From Patescibacteria group bacterium (GTDB lineage Bacteria > Patescibacteriota > Minisyncoccia > Portnoybacterales > UBA2143), in contig JAHJQT010000059.1 in NCBI GenBank assembly GCA_018819085.1, positions 1-51,482 of the forward strand: 51,482 bases of DNA, read 5' to 3'. Of the stretch, positions 41,720-50,087 are shown in pieces; position 1 is the stretch's first letter; each line of letters begins with the position of its first letter. The notes under the pieces were generated by a model. That model was not told the DNA's origin, did not search any database, and saw only the letters and a program-made list of their open reading frames with translations. A program made the translations under genes and the position numbers.

Positions 41720-43345
41720 TTATTCCTCAACAACCCTAATAACTTCTTCAAAAGAAACAACGCCTTGTAAAATCTTATAAATTCCGTCTTGCTTCATTGT
41801 TATCATACCTTGTCTTAGAGCTTCTTCTTTTAGACTAGCATCGCTTAATTCTTTATTTATTATTATTTTTTCTAATTGAGGAGTCATAATTATTATTTCA
41901 TAAATTGCTATTCGACCTTTTACCCCTTTATTTCCACAAAGACTACATCCTTTTTTCTTATAAATTTTAAATGGTCTTTTCCATTCAAATTCTTTTTTTC
42001 TTTCTATACTTAATTTTTCTATTTCTTTTTCTATTACTTCAGATATTTCAGGAGGAGCTTCTATTTCTTCTTTACATTTATCACAAAGACGCCTTACTAA
42101 TCGCTGTGCAATAGATAAATTTAAAGCATTAGGCAAAAGAAAAGAATTTATATTTAAATCTATCAAGCGTGGAACAACTCCAGATGCGTCATTAGTATGC
42201 AAAGTAGAAAGAAGAATATGTCCTGTTAAGGAAGCATGTATTGCTAAGCTAGCTGTTTCTTCATCTCTTATTTCTCCTACCATTATAATATCAGGATCCT
42301 GTCTAAGAATATGCCTTAACCCTGAAGCAAAACTATAATCTATTTCTGGTCTAATTTGAGATTGATTAATTCCTTCAATAAAATATTCAACAGGATCTTC
42401 TAAGCTTACAATATTAACCGCTTCTTGATTTAATTTGTTTAAAATAGAATAAAGTGTTGTTGTTTTCCCAGACCCAGTAGGACCAGTTATTAAAATCATC
42501 CCAAAAGGTTTTTTAATAGTACTTTCTAATGTTTTTAAATTATATCCATGTAATCCTAACTCAGGAAAAGTTTTTAAACCAACATTAGGATCTAAAACTC
42601 TTAAAACAACTTTTTCTCCATTAGCTGTAGGTAAAGTTGAAACACGAAAATCAATCTTAATTCCGCCAACCATTGTATGAAAACGTCCATCTTGAGGTAT
42701 TCTTGTTTCATCAATTTTTAAATTAGAAAGTATTTTAATTCTTGAAACTATAGATGAATGGACATCTTTTGGAAGAATAAGACTGTTGTAAAGAATACCA
42801 TCAACTCTAAAACGAATTTTAAGACTATCTTTTGCAGCCTCAATATGAATATCAGACGCTCTGCCTTCAACAGCATGCTTCAACATAACAGCCACTATTT
42901 TAGTAATCGGAGCATCAGCAACAATACTACTGACTCTATCTTCTACTTTCTCCTTTTTATAACCAACCTCTTTGTCTGATTCTAATTCTTTATCTAATTC
43001 TTTAAGAGCTTTCTTGACTTCTCCTCCAAGAGTTCGATATTGCTTTAAAACTTTATTAATATCCTCTTCTGAAATAACAAATATTTTACTTTCTATCTTA
43101 TTCCTTCGCGTAATAAATCTTAAAGCTTCTTTTGCTTTAAGATCACTCGGATCAACCATTCCAACTTCAAGTAAATTTCCTTTTTTTGCTATAGGAACAA
43201 ATCTATAAAAAACAGCCGCTTCCTCAGGAATTTCTTTTAAAACCTCCTTAGGAATTTCTTTCCCTAGTAAATTTATAAAAGGAAACTTTATTTCTTCTTC
43301 GGTTATTTTAATTTCTTTTTTTATATTTTTTTTATTAGCAACCAT
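41720..43345 (-). CDS. pilB: Pilus extension ATPase PilB
   Basis: Start at ATG 43345; the frame is open to 43411 but would overlap the upstream gene by 53 bases. About 541 residues. An N-terminal MshEN/GspE-N domain, then Walker A G-P-T-G-S-G-K-T-T-T, Walker B D-I-I-M-V-G-E-I-R-D, and a C-terminal zinc site (C-D-K-C, C-S-L-C). It powers pilin polymerisation at the inner membrane. First motor gene after the PilMNO block. Confidence 0.92.
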   Translation of the reverse strand: MVANKKNIKKEIKITEEEIKFPFINLLGKEIPKEVLKEIPEEAAVFYRFVPIAKKGNLLEVGMVDPSDLKAKEALRFITRRNKIESKIFVISEEDINKVLKQYRTLGGEVKKALKELDKELESDKEVGYKKEKVEDRVSSIVADAPITKIVAVMLKHAVEGRASDIHIEAAKDSLKIRFRVDGILYNSLILPKDVHSSIVSRIKILSNLKIDETRIPQDGRFHTMVGGIKIDFRVSTLPTANGEKVVLRVLDPNVGLKTFPELGLHGYNLKTLESTIKKPFGMILITGPTGSGKTTTLYSILNKLNQEAVNIVSLEDPVEYFIEGINQSQIRPEIDYSFASGLRHILRQDPDIIMVGEIRDEETASLAIHASLTGHILLSTLHTNDASGVVPRLIDLNINSFLLPNALNLSIAQRLVRRLCDKCKEEIEAPPEISEVIEKEIEKLSIERKKEFEWKRPFKIYKKKGCSLCGNKGVKGRIAIYEIIIMTPQLEKIIINKELSDASLKEEALRQGMITMKQDGIYKILQGVVSFEEVIRVVEE

Positions 43346-43358
43346 AACTTTAATTTTA

Positions 43359-43667
43359 CTAAAAAGGATTAGTTGTGCCTTTTTCAATTTCTCCAGAAGG
43401 CCGTACTCCATAAATATTAAGATCTTCCAAATAATCTAAAAAATTAACATCAAAACTTATTTCATTTATAGTTTTATCAAGTAGATATAATCTATTTTCT
43501 TCTGAAACAGAATTTGAAGGACTATTGTATTTTGAAGAATTAGAAATGCCAAAATAAACAACAAAAATAATGATGATGATTATAAGGAATAAAATAATTA
43601 TCATGATTTTTTGTTTTTTTTCTTTAAAAAGAGATAAACTGTCTTTGAGAAAATTATTAAAATTCAT
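43359..43667 (-). CDS. Small membrane protein of the pilus operon
   Basis: 102 residues: a Lys-rich cytoplasmic start, one very hydrophobic helix made largely of Ile (about 22-43), then an outside domain ending in G-V-R-P-S-G-E-I-E-K-G-T-T-N-P-F. It stands where pilP occurs in didermous bacteria, but no lipobox is present. Probably an alignment-complex accessory in a cell without an outer membrane secretin. Confidence 0.65.
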   Translation of the reverse strand: MNFNNFLKDSLSLFKEKKQKIMIIILFLIIIIIIFVVYFGISNSSKYNSPSNSVSEENRLYLLDKTINEISFDVNFLDYLEDLNIYGVRPSGEIEKGTTNPF

Positions 43668-43669
43668 AT

Positions 43670-44269
43670 TTATTTATAATAAACGTTTATACCTAAATTA
43701 AATTCAAAAATTCCTGAATCACCAAATAAATTTCGCATTGCATTATCGCTGTCAAATTTGATTGAATAAATATCCATAGAACGTACATTTTTTTCTAATG
43801 CATCAATATAATTAGTAAAAGCACTGTAAGAACCGACTATCTTGATTGAAATAAATGAATTTGGAAATGTAAAAAGTATTTTCTTCGATTCATTTAATTC
43901 ATTATAATCCTCAATATTTCTAATAAAATCCTTTTTTTCTTTTTTACTAATTTCTCCAAATTCTATTGATTCCAATAAAAGACCGTTATTTAATGCTAGT
44001 TTTTCAAATTGGACCAGTAACTGAGGAAGATCTTTTTCTTCAGGTAAGGCCAAAAGAATTTTTTCAACCTCTTCAGATACATTATTATAATTTTGACTTA
44101 TTTTTTCAACTTTATCTAAAAGTTCTTTTAATTTCTCTATTTCCTGGCGCTTTTGACTTAAATCTAAATACATCACCTTTACTGAAGAGAATAAGGGGAA
44201 AATAAAAACAAACATTAAAGCCAGACTAATAATGAAACTAATTGCAGCGATGATATTTTTTTTACTCAT
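43670..44269 (-). CDS. pilO: PilO-like alignment protein
   Basis: 199 residues: one N-terminal membrane helix, a coiled coil (about 35-70, Q-K-R-Q-E-I-E-K-L-K-E-L), then L-P-E-E-K-D-L-P-Q-L-L and a ferredoxin-like domain. This is the plan of PilO. It pairs with PilN and lies 2 bases from both neighbours. Confidence 0.82.
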   Translation of the reverse strand: MSKKNIIAAISFIISLALMFVFIFPLFSSVKVMYLDLSQKRQEIEKLKELLDKVEKISQNYNNVSEEVEKILLALPEEKDLPQLLVQFEKLALNNGLLLESIEFGEISKKEKKDFIRNIEDYNELNESKKILFTFPNSFISIKIVGSYSAFTNYIDALEKNVRSMDIYSIKFDSDNAMRNLFGDSGIFEFNLGINVYYK

Positions 44270-44271
44270 AA

Positions 44272-44838
44272 TTATTCAGAATACAAAAAATCAGAATCTA
44301 TTTTTATTTTTAAATTAGAATTGACCTTTCCAGAATCATCTAAATTTACTCCAGAAAGATCTACATTTTTTATACGAGAATCATCTTCTAAAACAACAAT
44401 CTGCTTCGCTAAAGTATTATAATCAATTGATTCTGTTTCAAGAACTAATTCTGCTTCTAATAAGTTAACATCTAGTCCAATAAATTTAATCTGTGGAATT
44501 GTTAATTCTTCCAATATTTTAAAAATCTTAGAAGGATAAACATGAACCTTTGCAATCTGTTTAAAATCTTCTATTTTTATTTTTAAGTTTGCAAAACTAG
44601 CTTCTAATTCAAAATTTCTTTGACTTTGCAATTCTTCTATTTCTGTAATTGATGTATCTATATCACGAGATAAATATATCTTATATCCCCACAATCCTAA
44701 ACAAAGAATAATTATTAACAATAATAATGATAAAGAAAATAACAATAAATGATCAGAATCAATAGTAAAACCATCTCTAAAAAGACTTACCTTTTTAGAA
44801 CTTTTATGATATTTTTCTGGCATTAACTTGATGTCCAT
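44272..44838 (-). CDS. pilN: PilN-like alignment protein
   Basis: 188 residues: a short cytoplasmic start M-D-I-K-L-M-P-E-K-Y-H (the conserved PilN N-terminus that binds PilM), one membrane helix around 32-52, a helical linker and a small domain. It sits between pilM and pilO, as usual. Confidence 0.83.
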   Translation of the reverse strand: MDIKLMPEKYHKSSKKVSLFRDGFTIDSDHLLLFSLSLLLLIIILCLGLWGYKIYLSRDIDTSITEIEELQSQRNFELEASFANLKIKIEDFKQIAKVHVYPSKIFKILEELTIPQIKFIGLDVNLLEAELVLETESIDYNTLAKQIVVLEDDSRIKNVDLSGVNLDDSGKVNSNLKIKIDSDFLYSE

Positions 44839-44860
44839 AAAATGAAATAAAAAATTAAAA

Positions 44861-45985
44861 CTATTCTTCTCTCATAGCAAGTCCAACTGCTACTGACAAC
44901 GAAGGACCTAATTCTTTTATAGCCGGTTTTAGTGAAGAGGGATAAATTATTCTCGCAAACGGATCACCTAAAGAAGTATCTAAAGATAATTCGCTGTTAA
45001 AATAGTCAATAAATCCAACTAACTCAAAACCACCTCCAGTTAAAATACATTTCTCTATTTTCTTATTATACTTAACTTGATATGTATTAATTATTTTCCT
45101 TATCTCTATAATAATAATTTTTAAAACTGAATTAATAATTTCCCTTAATCTAGCACTATGCGCATCAGTTAATTCATTGTTTGATAATTTAATTTTAATC
45201 TCTTCCGCTTCTTCTAAACTTAAATTCATGTGTTTCGCAATAGCTTCATTAATTTTTATACCACCCATTTCCAAATTATGAGTTAATTTAATGTATCCAT
45301 TATCAATAATACTAACATTAATAGAGCGAAAACCAGCATCAACTAAAAGAGTAAGAGTCTTATCATTACCCATTAAAGAACGACTCAAACTAAAAGTTTC
45401 CTCTTCTATCGCTTTTAATTCTAACCCTGCTAAATTAATTATCTTATTATAATTATTAATAATCTCTTTCGGAACAGCAATAAGTAAAATTTCTTGTTTA
45501 GAAACTTGTTTTGGAATTTTACTTCCAGAAGAATCCAAAAGTTTATGTTTTGATTCTTTATCTGAATTCGACTTTTGCGAACTAACAACACTCCAATCTA
45601 AAACAACTTCAGAAATAGGGACAGGAATATACTTTCTTGCTTCAAAAGCAATTGAAGAAGCAATTTCTTTTTCAGACATAATTGGAAAATCAACCAAAGT
45701 AGAGAAACTAGAATATACAGGAACAGAAAGATAGGCATTACGAGATTCAATCTTTGCAGAATTAATAGCCCTTTTTATTATTTCAGCTACTTCTTCATTA
45801 GGAAGATTAGCGAGCTTAAGATTATCTTTTTTATCCTTTTTTTTAAAATATTCTTTTAAAGAAAAAACTGCGTAATTCTTCAAACTATATCTTTCATCTT
45901 TTTTTTCTAATTCAACTAATTTTATTGCTGAAGCACTGATGTCAATTCCTAAATAATTTTTTTGCTTTTTTTTAAATAAAAACAC
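44861..45985 (-). CDS. pilM: Pilus assembly protein PilM (GTG start)
   Basis: 374 residues starting at GTG. Actin-like ATPase: L-G-I-D-I-S-A-S-A-I-K-L-V-E near the N-terminus, L-L-V-D-A-G-F-R-S in the middle and L-T-G-G-G-F-E-L late. A charged insert with K-S-N-S-D-K-E-S-K-H near 145 is unusual. It binds PilN at the inner face of the membrane and starts the pilus operon. The weak start codon and poor ribosome site may limit its level. Confidence 0.88.
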   Translation of the reverse strand: MFLFKKKQKNYLGIDISASAIKLVELEKKDERYSLKNYAVFSLKEYFKKKDKKDNLKLANLPNEEVAEIIKRAINSAKIESRNAYLSVPVYSSFSTLVDFPIMSEKEIASSIAFEARKYIPVPISEVVLDWSVVSSQKSNSDKESKHKLLDSSGSKIPKQVSKQEILLIAVPKEIINNYNKIINLAGLELKAIEEETFSLSRSLMGNDKTLTLLVDAGFRSINVSIIDNGYIKLTHNLEMGGIKINEAIAKHMNLSLEEAEEIKIKLSNNELTDAHSARLREIINSVLKIIIIEIRKIINTYQVKYNKKIEKCILTGGGFELVGFIDYFNSELSLDTSLGDPFARIIYPSSLKPAIKELGPSLSVAVGLAMREE

Positions 45986-46023
45986 TTTAGTAATTATATT
46001 TACCTTGCCTTTGCTTATTTCAA

Positions 46024-46029
46024 ATTATA
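46024..46029 (-). promoter_or_regulatory. Extended -10 (TGATATAAT) of the pilus operon
   Basis: Minus strand TGATATAAT about 40 bases before the PilM GTG; same extended -10 form as at 31881. It lies in the 74-base divergent spacer with comF. Confidence 0.5.
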
Positions 46030-46059
46030 TCATAAATTAAGAAGAAAAAGAATCGTCAT

Positions 46060-46770
46060 ATGTGGAAAACTATTATTAATTTATTATTCCCTATTTATTG
46101 CCTTGGTTGCAGACAAGAAGGTAAATTTATCTGTTCTTCTTGTTTTGAGAAAATAAAGATGAATGAAAAATATTATTTTGATAAAGCTGATATTTTAAAG
46201 AAAACATTAGTTGTTGGTTGTAATGACGATGAATTGCTCAAACAGATGATATATAGGTATAAATATAATTTTATAAAAGACCTATCTAAACCACTTGGAC
46301 AATTAATGATCAATAAATTAATTAAAGATATTAAAAAAAATAATTTAAAAAAAATTATTCTTATTCCAATTCCATTACATCCTAAGCGTCTCCGTTGGAG
46401 AGGTTTTAATCAAGCAGAGCTTTTGGCTGAAGAAATTAGTAAAGAATTAAATATTCCTGTAATAAATAATCTTTTAATAAGAACTAAAAATAACCTACCT
46501 CAAGCTAAAATTCAAAAAGCTTTTCAAAGAAGACAAAACGTTTATAATATTTTTGATTTAAGAGGCCGTGCGTCGAAAGCTACATCCCTTACGCTCGGAG
46601 GGCGGAAGGGTGTGCTTGAGAGGCACGGCCTCGATAATGATTTTAAAAACAAAACCCTCATCCTCGTTGACGACATCTCCACAACAAGTGCAACTTTAAA
46701 AGAAGCTGCTAGGACATTAAATATTCTTAAACCAAAACAAATCTGGGGATTGGTTTTAATAAAAGATTGA
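46060..46770 (+). CDS. comF: ComF-like phosphoribosyltransferase with in-frame repeat
   Basis: 236 residues. Zinc finger C14, C17, C25, C28; I-P-I-P-L-H-P-K-R-L-R-W-R-G-F-N-Q-A and the PRPP-binding L-I-L-V-D-D-I-S-T-T-S-A-T. ComF helps natural transformation, fitting the adjacent pilus genes. Residues about 168-191 (G-R-A-S-K-A-T-S-L-T-L-G-G-R-K-G) are coded by a GC-rich palindromic element and are absent in ordinary ComF at this loop. The insertion is in frame, just before the PRPP loop. Divergent from pilM. Confidence 0.88.
   Translation: MWKTIINLLFPIYCLGCRQEGKFICSSCFEKIKMNEKYYFDKADILKKTLVVGCNDDELLKQMIYRYKYNFIKDLSKPLGQLMINKLIKDIKKNNLKKIILIPIPLHPKRLRWRGFNQAELLAEEISKELNIPVINNLLIRTKNNLPQAKIQKAFQRRQNVYNIFDLRGRASKATSLTLGGRKGVLERHGLDNDFKNKTLILVDDISTTSATLKEAARTLNILKPKQIWGLVLIKD
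46562..46632. repeat. Palindromic element within comF
   Basis: Perfect outer arms GAGGCCGTGC (46562-46571) and GCACGGCCTC (46623-46632), with an inner ACATCCCTT/AAGGGTGT pair. Related to the element at 46779-46880. GC content is much higher than around it. Confidence 0.88.
46729..46759 (+). repeat. 31-bp direct repeat, copy 1 (comF 3' end)
   Basis: Identical to 47791-47821, and partly beyond, up to the stop codon. It encodes K-P-K-Q-I-W-G-L-V-L at the ComF C-terminus. Confidence 0.9.
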
Positions 46771-46778
46771 AAAAGCTC

Positions 46779-46880
46779 GTGTCTTAGAAAGATGGACAGG
46801 CACGGCCTTACAGAGCTACATCCTTGCGAAGCAAGGTTGTGCGAATAAGGCCGTGCCTTTTCAGATTTCTTTTAAGACAC
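46779..46880. repeat. ~100-bp palindromic element behind comF
   Basis: Perfect core arms AGGCACGGCCTTA (46798-46810) and TAAGGCCGTGCCT (46846-46858), inner ACATCCTTGC/GCAAGGTTGT, and outer imperfect arms at 46779-46793 and 46865-46880. It shares core sequence with the element inside comF, so this is a dispersed family. It may also act as an RNA hairpin. Confidence 0.88.
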
Positions 46881-46896
46881 TTAAACGAACTAAAAC

Positions 46897-46925
46897 AAAA
46901 AACCTGCTAATTAAAACAGGTTTTT
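46897..46925. terminator. Bidirectional terminator after comF
   Basis: AAAAACCTG...CAGGTTTTT hairpin between the convergent comF and the gene at 46950; T runs on both strands. Confidence 0.75.
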
Positions 46926-46949
46926 ATTATCTAAAATACTGTTTATTTT

Positions 46950-47738
46950 TCAATCAATAAATTTGAAAGTGGAGAGAATTTGGTCAAATGTATCTGAACA
47001 TTCGACATAAAACTCGTCTCCCGGCATAACGACATTGACATTATCTTCATTGGTTATTACCTTTTGGACAGAGATACCGATATCAAAAGAATAATATTTT
47101 TCATCTTTTCTTTCAACCCAATAATTATACATGAAATATTCGGGACGAGTTGGTACTCTAATAGCAGAAATTCCATTTATATCTACTTTAGTTCCTTGAG
47201 ACAAAAGAGTTTCGTATTCTTGGTACCAACTTTTTAAACTATTTTCAAATTTTTCAGTGCTATACGAACTTATGTCCAATCCACAAATTTTTTCGCCATT
47301 TTTAAAAAACGATCCTACAAAAACTTCGTATCCAATACCATAAACCGGCATTTCATTACTATGGCTCCAATCTTTGGGATATTTTATTTCAAATTTCGCA
47401 GATTCATTCCTATAGGTCTGCCAGTCAGCTGTAGGATCAACAACCTCCGAACATTCTGCAAATTCACAATTTGGAGCGATTCTACCAACAGAAGAACCAT
47501 CTGGACATACTCTAGCTTCTTCTGTACAAGCAACTGGTTCTTCAGAATTAAAATAATAACTATATACAAAATAACCACCTATCCCTATGATAGCTATGAC
47601 TAAAACTGTAATTAGAATAGTAAGCCATTTAGGCAAACCTGTTTTATTAGGTATTTCTGGAAAATCTTTCTGAATGTCTGACTTGATACCATCTTGATTC
47701 AGGAAATTTATTTTATTAGGTTGGTTTTGTTCATCCAT
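46950..47738 (-). CDS. Membrane-anchored protein with Kazal-like Cys motif
   Basis: 262 residues: a cytoplasmic Asn/Gln-rich start, one membrane helix (about 37-62), then C-T-E-E-A-R-V-C-P-D-G-S-S-V-G-R with a following N-C-E-F-A-E-C, a short four-Cys motif frequent in Patescibacteria secreted proteins, and a beta-rich domain (F-E-I-K-Y-P-K-D-W-S) resembling PsbP/MOG1-like or DUF-type folds. Not co-directional with neighbours. It lies inside a segment flanked by copies of the comF end. Function unknown. Confidence 0.75.
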   Translation of the reverse strand: MDEQNQPNKINFLNQDGIKSDIQKDFPEIPNKTGLPKWLTILITVLVIAIIGIGGYFVYSYYFNSEEPVACTEEARVCPDGSSVGRIAPNCEFAECSEVVDPTADWQTYRNESAKFEIKYPKDWSHSNEMPVYGIGYEVFVGSFFKNGEKICGLDISSYSTEKFENSLKSWYQEYETLLSQGTKVDINGISAIRVPTRPEYFMYNYWVERKDEKYYSFDIGISVQKVITNEDNVNVVMPGDEFYVECSDTFDQILSTFKFID

Positions 47739-47790
47739 AATATATATTTTATCATATATATATTAATTAGCAACTATGTGCACTATGGAT

Positions 47791-47821
47791 AAACCAAAAC
47801 AAATCTGGGGATTGGTTTTAA
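47791..47821 (+). repeat. 31-bp direct repeat, copy 2 (comF remnant)
   Basis: Second copy of the comF 3' end, here with no comF upstream. It still reads K-P-K-Q-I-W-G-L-V-L-T-K-G and a stop. See the finding on the flanked segment. Confidence 0.9.
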
Positions 47822-47832
47822 CAAAAGGATGA

Positions 47833-47861
47833 TTGACTAATCTGGATTATATCGTTAGGAT
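47833..47861 (+). promoter_or_regulatory. Promoter candidate for acpP
   Basis: TTGACT (47833-47838), 17 bases, TAGGAT (47856-47861), about 40 bases before the acpP start. Spacing is ideal; the -10 matches the consensus at four of six bases. Confidence 0.5.
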
Positions 47862-47900
47862 TAATGCATCATTAACAATAAAATAATGGAGGTACGGACA

Positions 47901-48137
47901 ATGGCAGATATTGAAGGGAAAATAAAGAAAATTATCTGCGAACAATTGGAAGTAGAGGAAGAAGAGGTCGTCCCAGAGGCTTCATTTTTGGACGATTTAG
48001 GCGCAGATTCGCTAGATCAAGTAGAACTGATTATGGCCATGGAGGAAGAATTTGACATATCAATCAGAGATGAAGACGCAGAAGCAATTGTTACAGTACA
48101 AGACGCTATAGATCGTGTAAAAACAATCTTGGCATAA
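47901..48137 (+). CDS. acpP: Acyl carrier protein
   Basis: 78 residues from ATG 47901. The earlier ATG at 47886 overlaps the GGAGGT ribosome site itself, so it is unlikely. The phosphopantetheine site is [12 protein letters not shown]; the protein is acidic with four helices, the normal ACP size. It carries acyl chains in fatty acid synthesis. It has its own promoter and terminator and less AT-rich codons than the pilus genes. It could also supply a carrier for the distant ATP-grasp/PLP pair, but nothing links them directly. Confidence 0.93.
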   Translation: MADIEGKIKKIICEQLEVEEEEVVPEASFLDDLGADSLDQVELIMAMEEEFDISIRDEDAEAIVTVQDAIDRVKTILA

Positions 48138-48146
48138 CAAAAGATG

Positions 48147-48184
48147 AAACAGACCAACTCAACGCAGTTGGCCTGTTTTTTTTA
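48147..48184 (+). terminator. Rho-independent terminator of acpP
   Basis: AAACAGACCAACT...AGTTGGCCTGTTT hairpin with one mismatch followed by eight or more T, 10 bases after the acpP stop. Confidence 0.88.
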
Positions 48185-48221
48185 TTGACTATGATTTTTG
48201 AGAATGGTAAAGTAGAAACAA

Positions 48222-48308
48222 GGAGGAGTGCGGCGAATTGGTAAGCCAGCACCCTGCTAAGGTGTAACCCTTCGGGGTTTGTGGGTTCGAGTCCCACCTC
48301 CTCCGCCA
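48222..48308 (+). tRNA. tRNA-Ser (GCT)
   Basis: 87 bases. Acceptor GGAGGAG pairs with CTCCTCC, discriminator G, encoded CCA at 48306-48308. Anticodon GCT at 48256-48258 in loop CTGCTAA. A variable-arm stem ACCC-TTCG-GGGT and a T arm with GGGTTCGAGTCCC confirm a class II tRNA. It reads AGC/AGU. Confidence 0.95.
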
Positions 48309-48332
48309 ATTAAAAACTAAATATTTTATTAT

Positions 48333-48419
48333 GGAGAGGTACGAAAGTGGCTTAATCGGATAGTCTTGAAAACTATTGTGGCAGCAATGTCACCGTGGGT
48401 TCGAATCCCACCCTCTCCG
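48333..48419 (+). tRNA. tRNA-Ser (TGA)
   Basis: 87 bases without encoded CCA. Acceptor GGAGAGG/CCTCTCC, anticodon TGA at 48367-48369 in loop CTTGAAA, long variable arm, T arm GTGGGTTCGAATCCCAC. It reads UCN codons. It lies 24 bases after the first tRNA-Ser, probably co-transcribed. Confidence 0.95.
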
Positions 48420-48610
48420 CCCGCACGCAGAAGCGACCCTTTCGGATTGAAAAACTGCCAAAGAACCTGAAAAAATATCGTCTCGAACTTCATTTTGGGC
48501 CAAAAGCGGGCTTCCCTCATTTTTAATTGGACTACTTTCATTTTATTTGTTATCATATTTATGAAGGGTTAGATAAGCACCCATACTTATACTATCATAC
48601 TTAGGAAACT

Positions 48611-48826
48611 ATGAAAAGTCAAAACAATAACGAAACAATTGGGAATAAGATAAAACAGCTTAGGAATAAGCAAGGATTAACGCAGGACGAGTTAGCAAGA
48701 AAAGCTGATCTTCCCTATACAACACTGACCAAAATTGAAACAAATGTTATTACAAAGCCCTCTATTCAAACGGTTATGAAGATTGCCAAGGGTTTGGGCA
48801 TTGGTATCGATGATTTAATGAAATAA
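48611..48826 (+). CDS. XRE-family HTH regulator
   Basis: 71 residues, one helix-turn-helix of the Cro/C1 type (I-K-Q-L-R-N-K-Q-G-L-T-Q-D-E-L-A...Y-T-T-L-T-K-I-E), with S-I-Q-T-V-M-K-I-A-K-G-L as the usual C-terminal half. Five bases before the MFS gene, so it probably regulates its own operon. No ligand domain. Confidence 0.9.
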   Translation: MKSQNNNETIGNKIKQLRNKQGLTQDELARKADLPYTTLTKIETNVITKPSIQTVMKIAKGLGIGIDDLMK

Positions 48827-48831
48827 ACTTT

Positions 48832-50010
48832 ATGAAAAATAAATTTGGTATTTCTAAAAATGTTTTTGTTTTGGGACTGGTGAGTTTTTTTAATGATGTG
48901 GCCTCAAAGATGATTTATCCCATTGTTCCGATTTTTCTCACCAGTGTTTTAGGTGCGCCAGTAGCTATTGTCGGTTTAATAGAAGGCATTGCGGAATCAA
49001 CCGCCAGTATTCTAAAAGTTATCTCTGGCTGGCTCTCTGATAAATTTCAAAAGAGAAAACCTTTTATTGTTGCGGGTTACTCATTTTCAGCAATTTCTAA
49101 AATACTTTTAAGCTTGGCTTTTAGTTGGCCGTTTGTTTTGATTGCTCGATTTATTGACAGGTTTGGGAAAGAAACGCGAAATTTAGCTAGAGATGCTTTG
49201 ATTGCCGAAAACTCTGAAAACTCAGTTCGAGGAAGATCATTTGGTTTTCATCGGACACTTGATACTTTGGGAGCAGTGGTCGGGCCAATGATTGCTATTT
49301 TGGCGATTCATTTTTTGGATAATAATTTTCGCTTAATCTTCTTTCTCGCCTTTATCCCAGCTTTTATTGGAATTCTCTTGTTGCTCTTTTTTGTGAAAGA
49401 AAGGAAAAAAGAAGCAAATTCTTCCCCTACCTTTCATTTTAATTGGCATAACCTTGACCCTTCTTTTAAGATTTTTTTATTGATCAGTTTCATTTTTGCC
49501 CTGGGCAATAGTTCAGACGCTTTTTTAATTTTGCGAGCGCAAAATTTGGGTTTATCGGTGGTCTTAGTTGTAGCTTTGTATGTTCTTTTCAATTTTACTT
49601 ACGCCATTTTTTCAATGCCTGCCGGAATTATTGCTGATAAAATCGGACCTAAAAAAGTGCTTTTAACTGGCTTTTTGCTTTTTTCCGCTGTATATCTTTT
49701 TTTCGGTCTGGCACATTCCAGTCTTTTCCTTTGGCTTCTTTTCCCGGCTTACGGAATGTATATGGCACTCACCGAAAGAGTGGGGAAAGCCTACATTTCT
49801 AATTTAGTTCCCCAAGAAAAGACAGGTACGGCCTTTGGTGTTTATCAGACCACAATCGGTCTGTACATTTTTTTTGCTTCTCTTATCGCCGGGTTGCTTT
49901 GGACTTATATTGGCGTTAGCGTGCCATTTATCTTTGGAAGTATCATGGCAGTAATCTCGGCCTTTTTGTTTGTTGTTTTGGAAAAAAGAGTAGAGCTTGT
50001 TAAAATATAA
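48832..50010 (+). CDS. MFS transporter
   Basis: 392 residues, about 12 hydrophobic segments. MFS motif A appears as G-W-L-S-D-K-F-Q-K-R-K-P between helices 2 and 3, and A-G-I-I-A-D-K-I-G-P-K-K as its second-half counterpart; R-F-I-D-R-F-G-K-E-T-R is also typical of this subgroup. Proton-linked export or uptake; the substrate is not evident. It stands between an XRE regulator and arsM, so efflux of a toxic or arsenic-related compound is possible. Confidence 0.87.
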   Translation: MKNKFGISKNVFVLGLVSFFNDVASKMIYPIVPIFLTSVLGAPVAIVGLIEGIAESTASILKVISGWLSDKFQKRKPFIVAGYSFSAISKILLSLAFSWPFVLIARFIDRFGKETRNLARDALIAENSENSVRGRSFGFHRTLDTLGAVVGPMIAILAIHFLDNNFRLIFFLAFIPAFIGILLLLFFVKERKKEANSSPTFHFNWHNLDPSFKIFLLISFIFALGNSSDAFLILRAQNLGLSVVLVVALYVLFNFTYAIFSMPAGIIADKIGPKKVLLTGFLLFSAVYLFFGLAHSSLFLWLLFPAYGMYMALTERVGKAYISNLVPQEKTGTAFGVYQTTIGLYIFFASLIAGLLWTYIGVSVPFIFGSIMAVISAFLFVVLEKRVELVKI

Positions 50011-50058
50011 AGGAATTTGCCGCCAAATCAGAAAAAATTTTCATTACTAATTATTAAA

Positions 50059-50077
50059 TTAACATTAAATATGTTAA
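50059..50077. promoter_or_regulatory. Inverted repeat at the arsM start, possible operator
   Basis: TTAACAT-TAAAT-ATGTTAA, a perfect 7-base palindrome ending 10 bases before the ATG, followed by a second TTAACATTAAATAT that overlaps it. The shape is like ArsR/SmtB-type sites, but no arsR is in the window. Confidence 0.55.
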
Positions 50078-50087
50078 CATTAAATAT

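Noticed and set aside
48106..48556. Two antisense open frames of 67 and 75 codons
   Set aside because: They are reverse readings of the tRNA-Ser genes; the G-L-E-P and G-G-I-R-T-H-type strings are well-known false proteins of this origin.
48421..48610. Possible further RNA gene after the second tRNA-Ser
   Set aside because: I could not fold a tRNA or other known RNA; the stretch shows nothing I can support.
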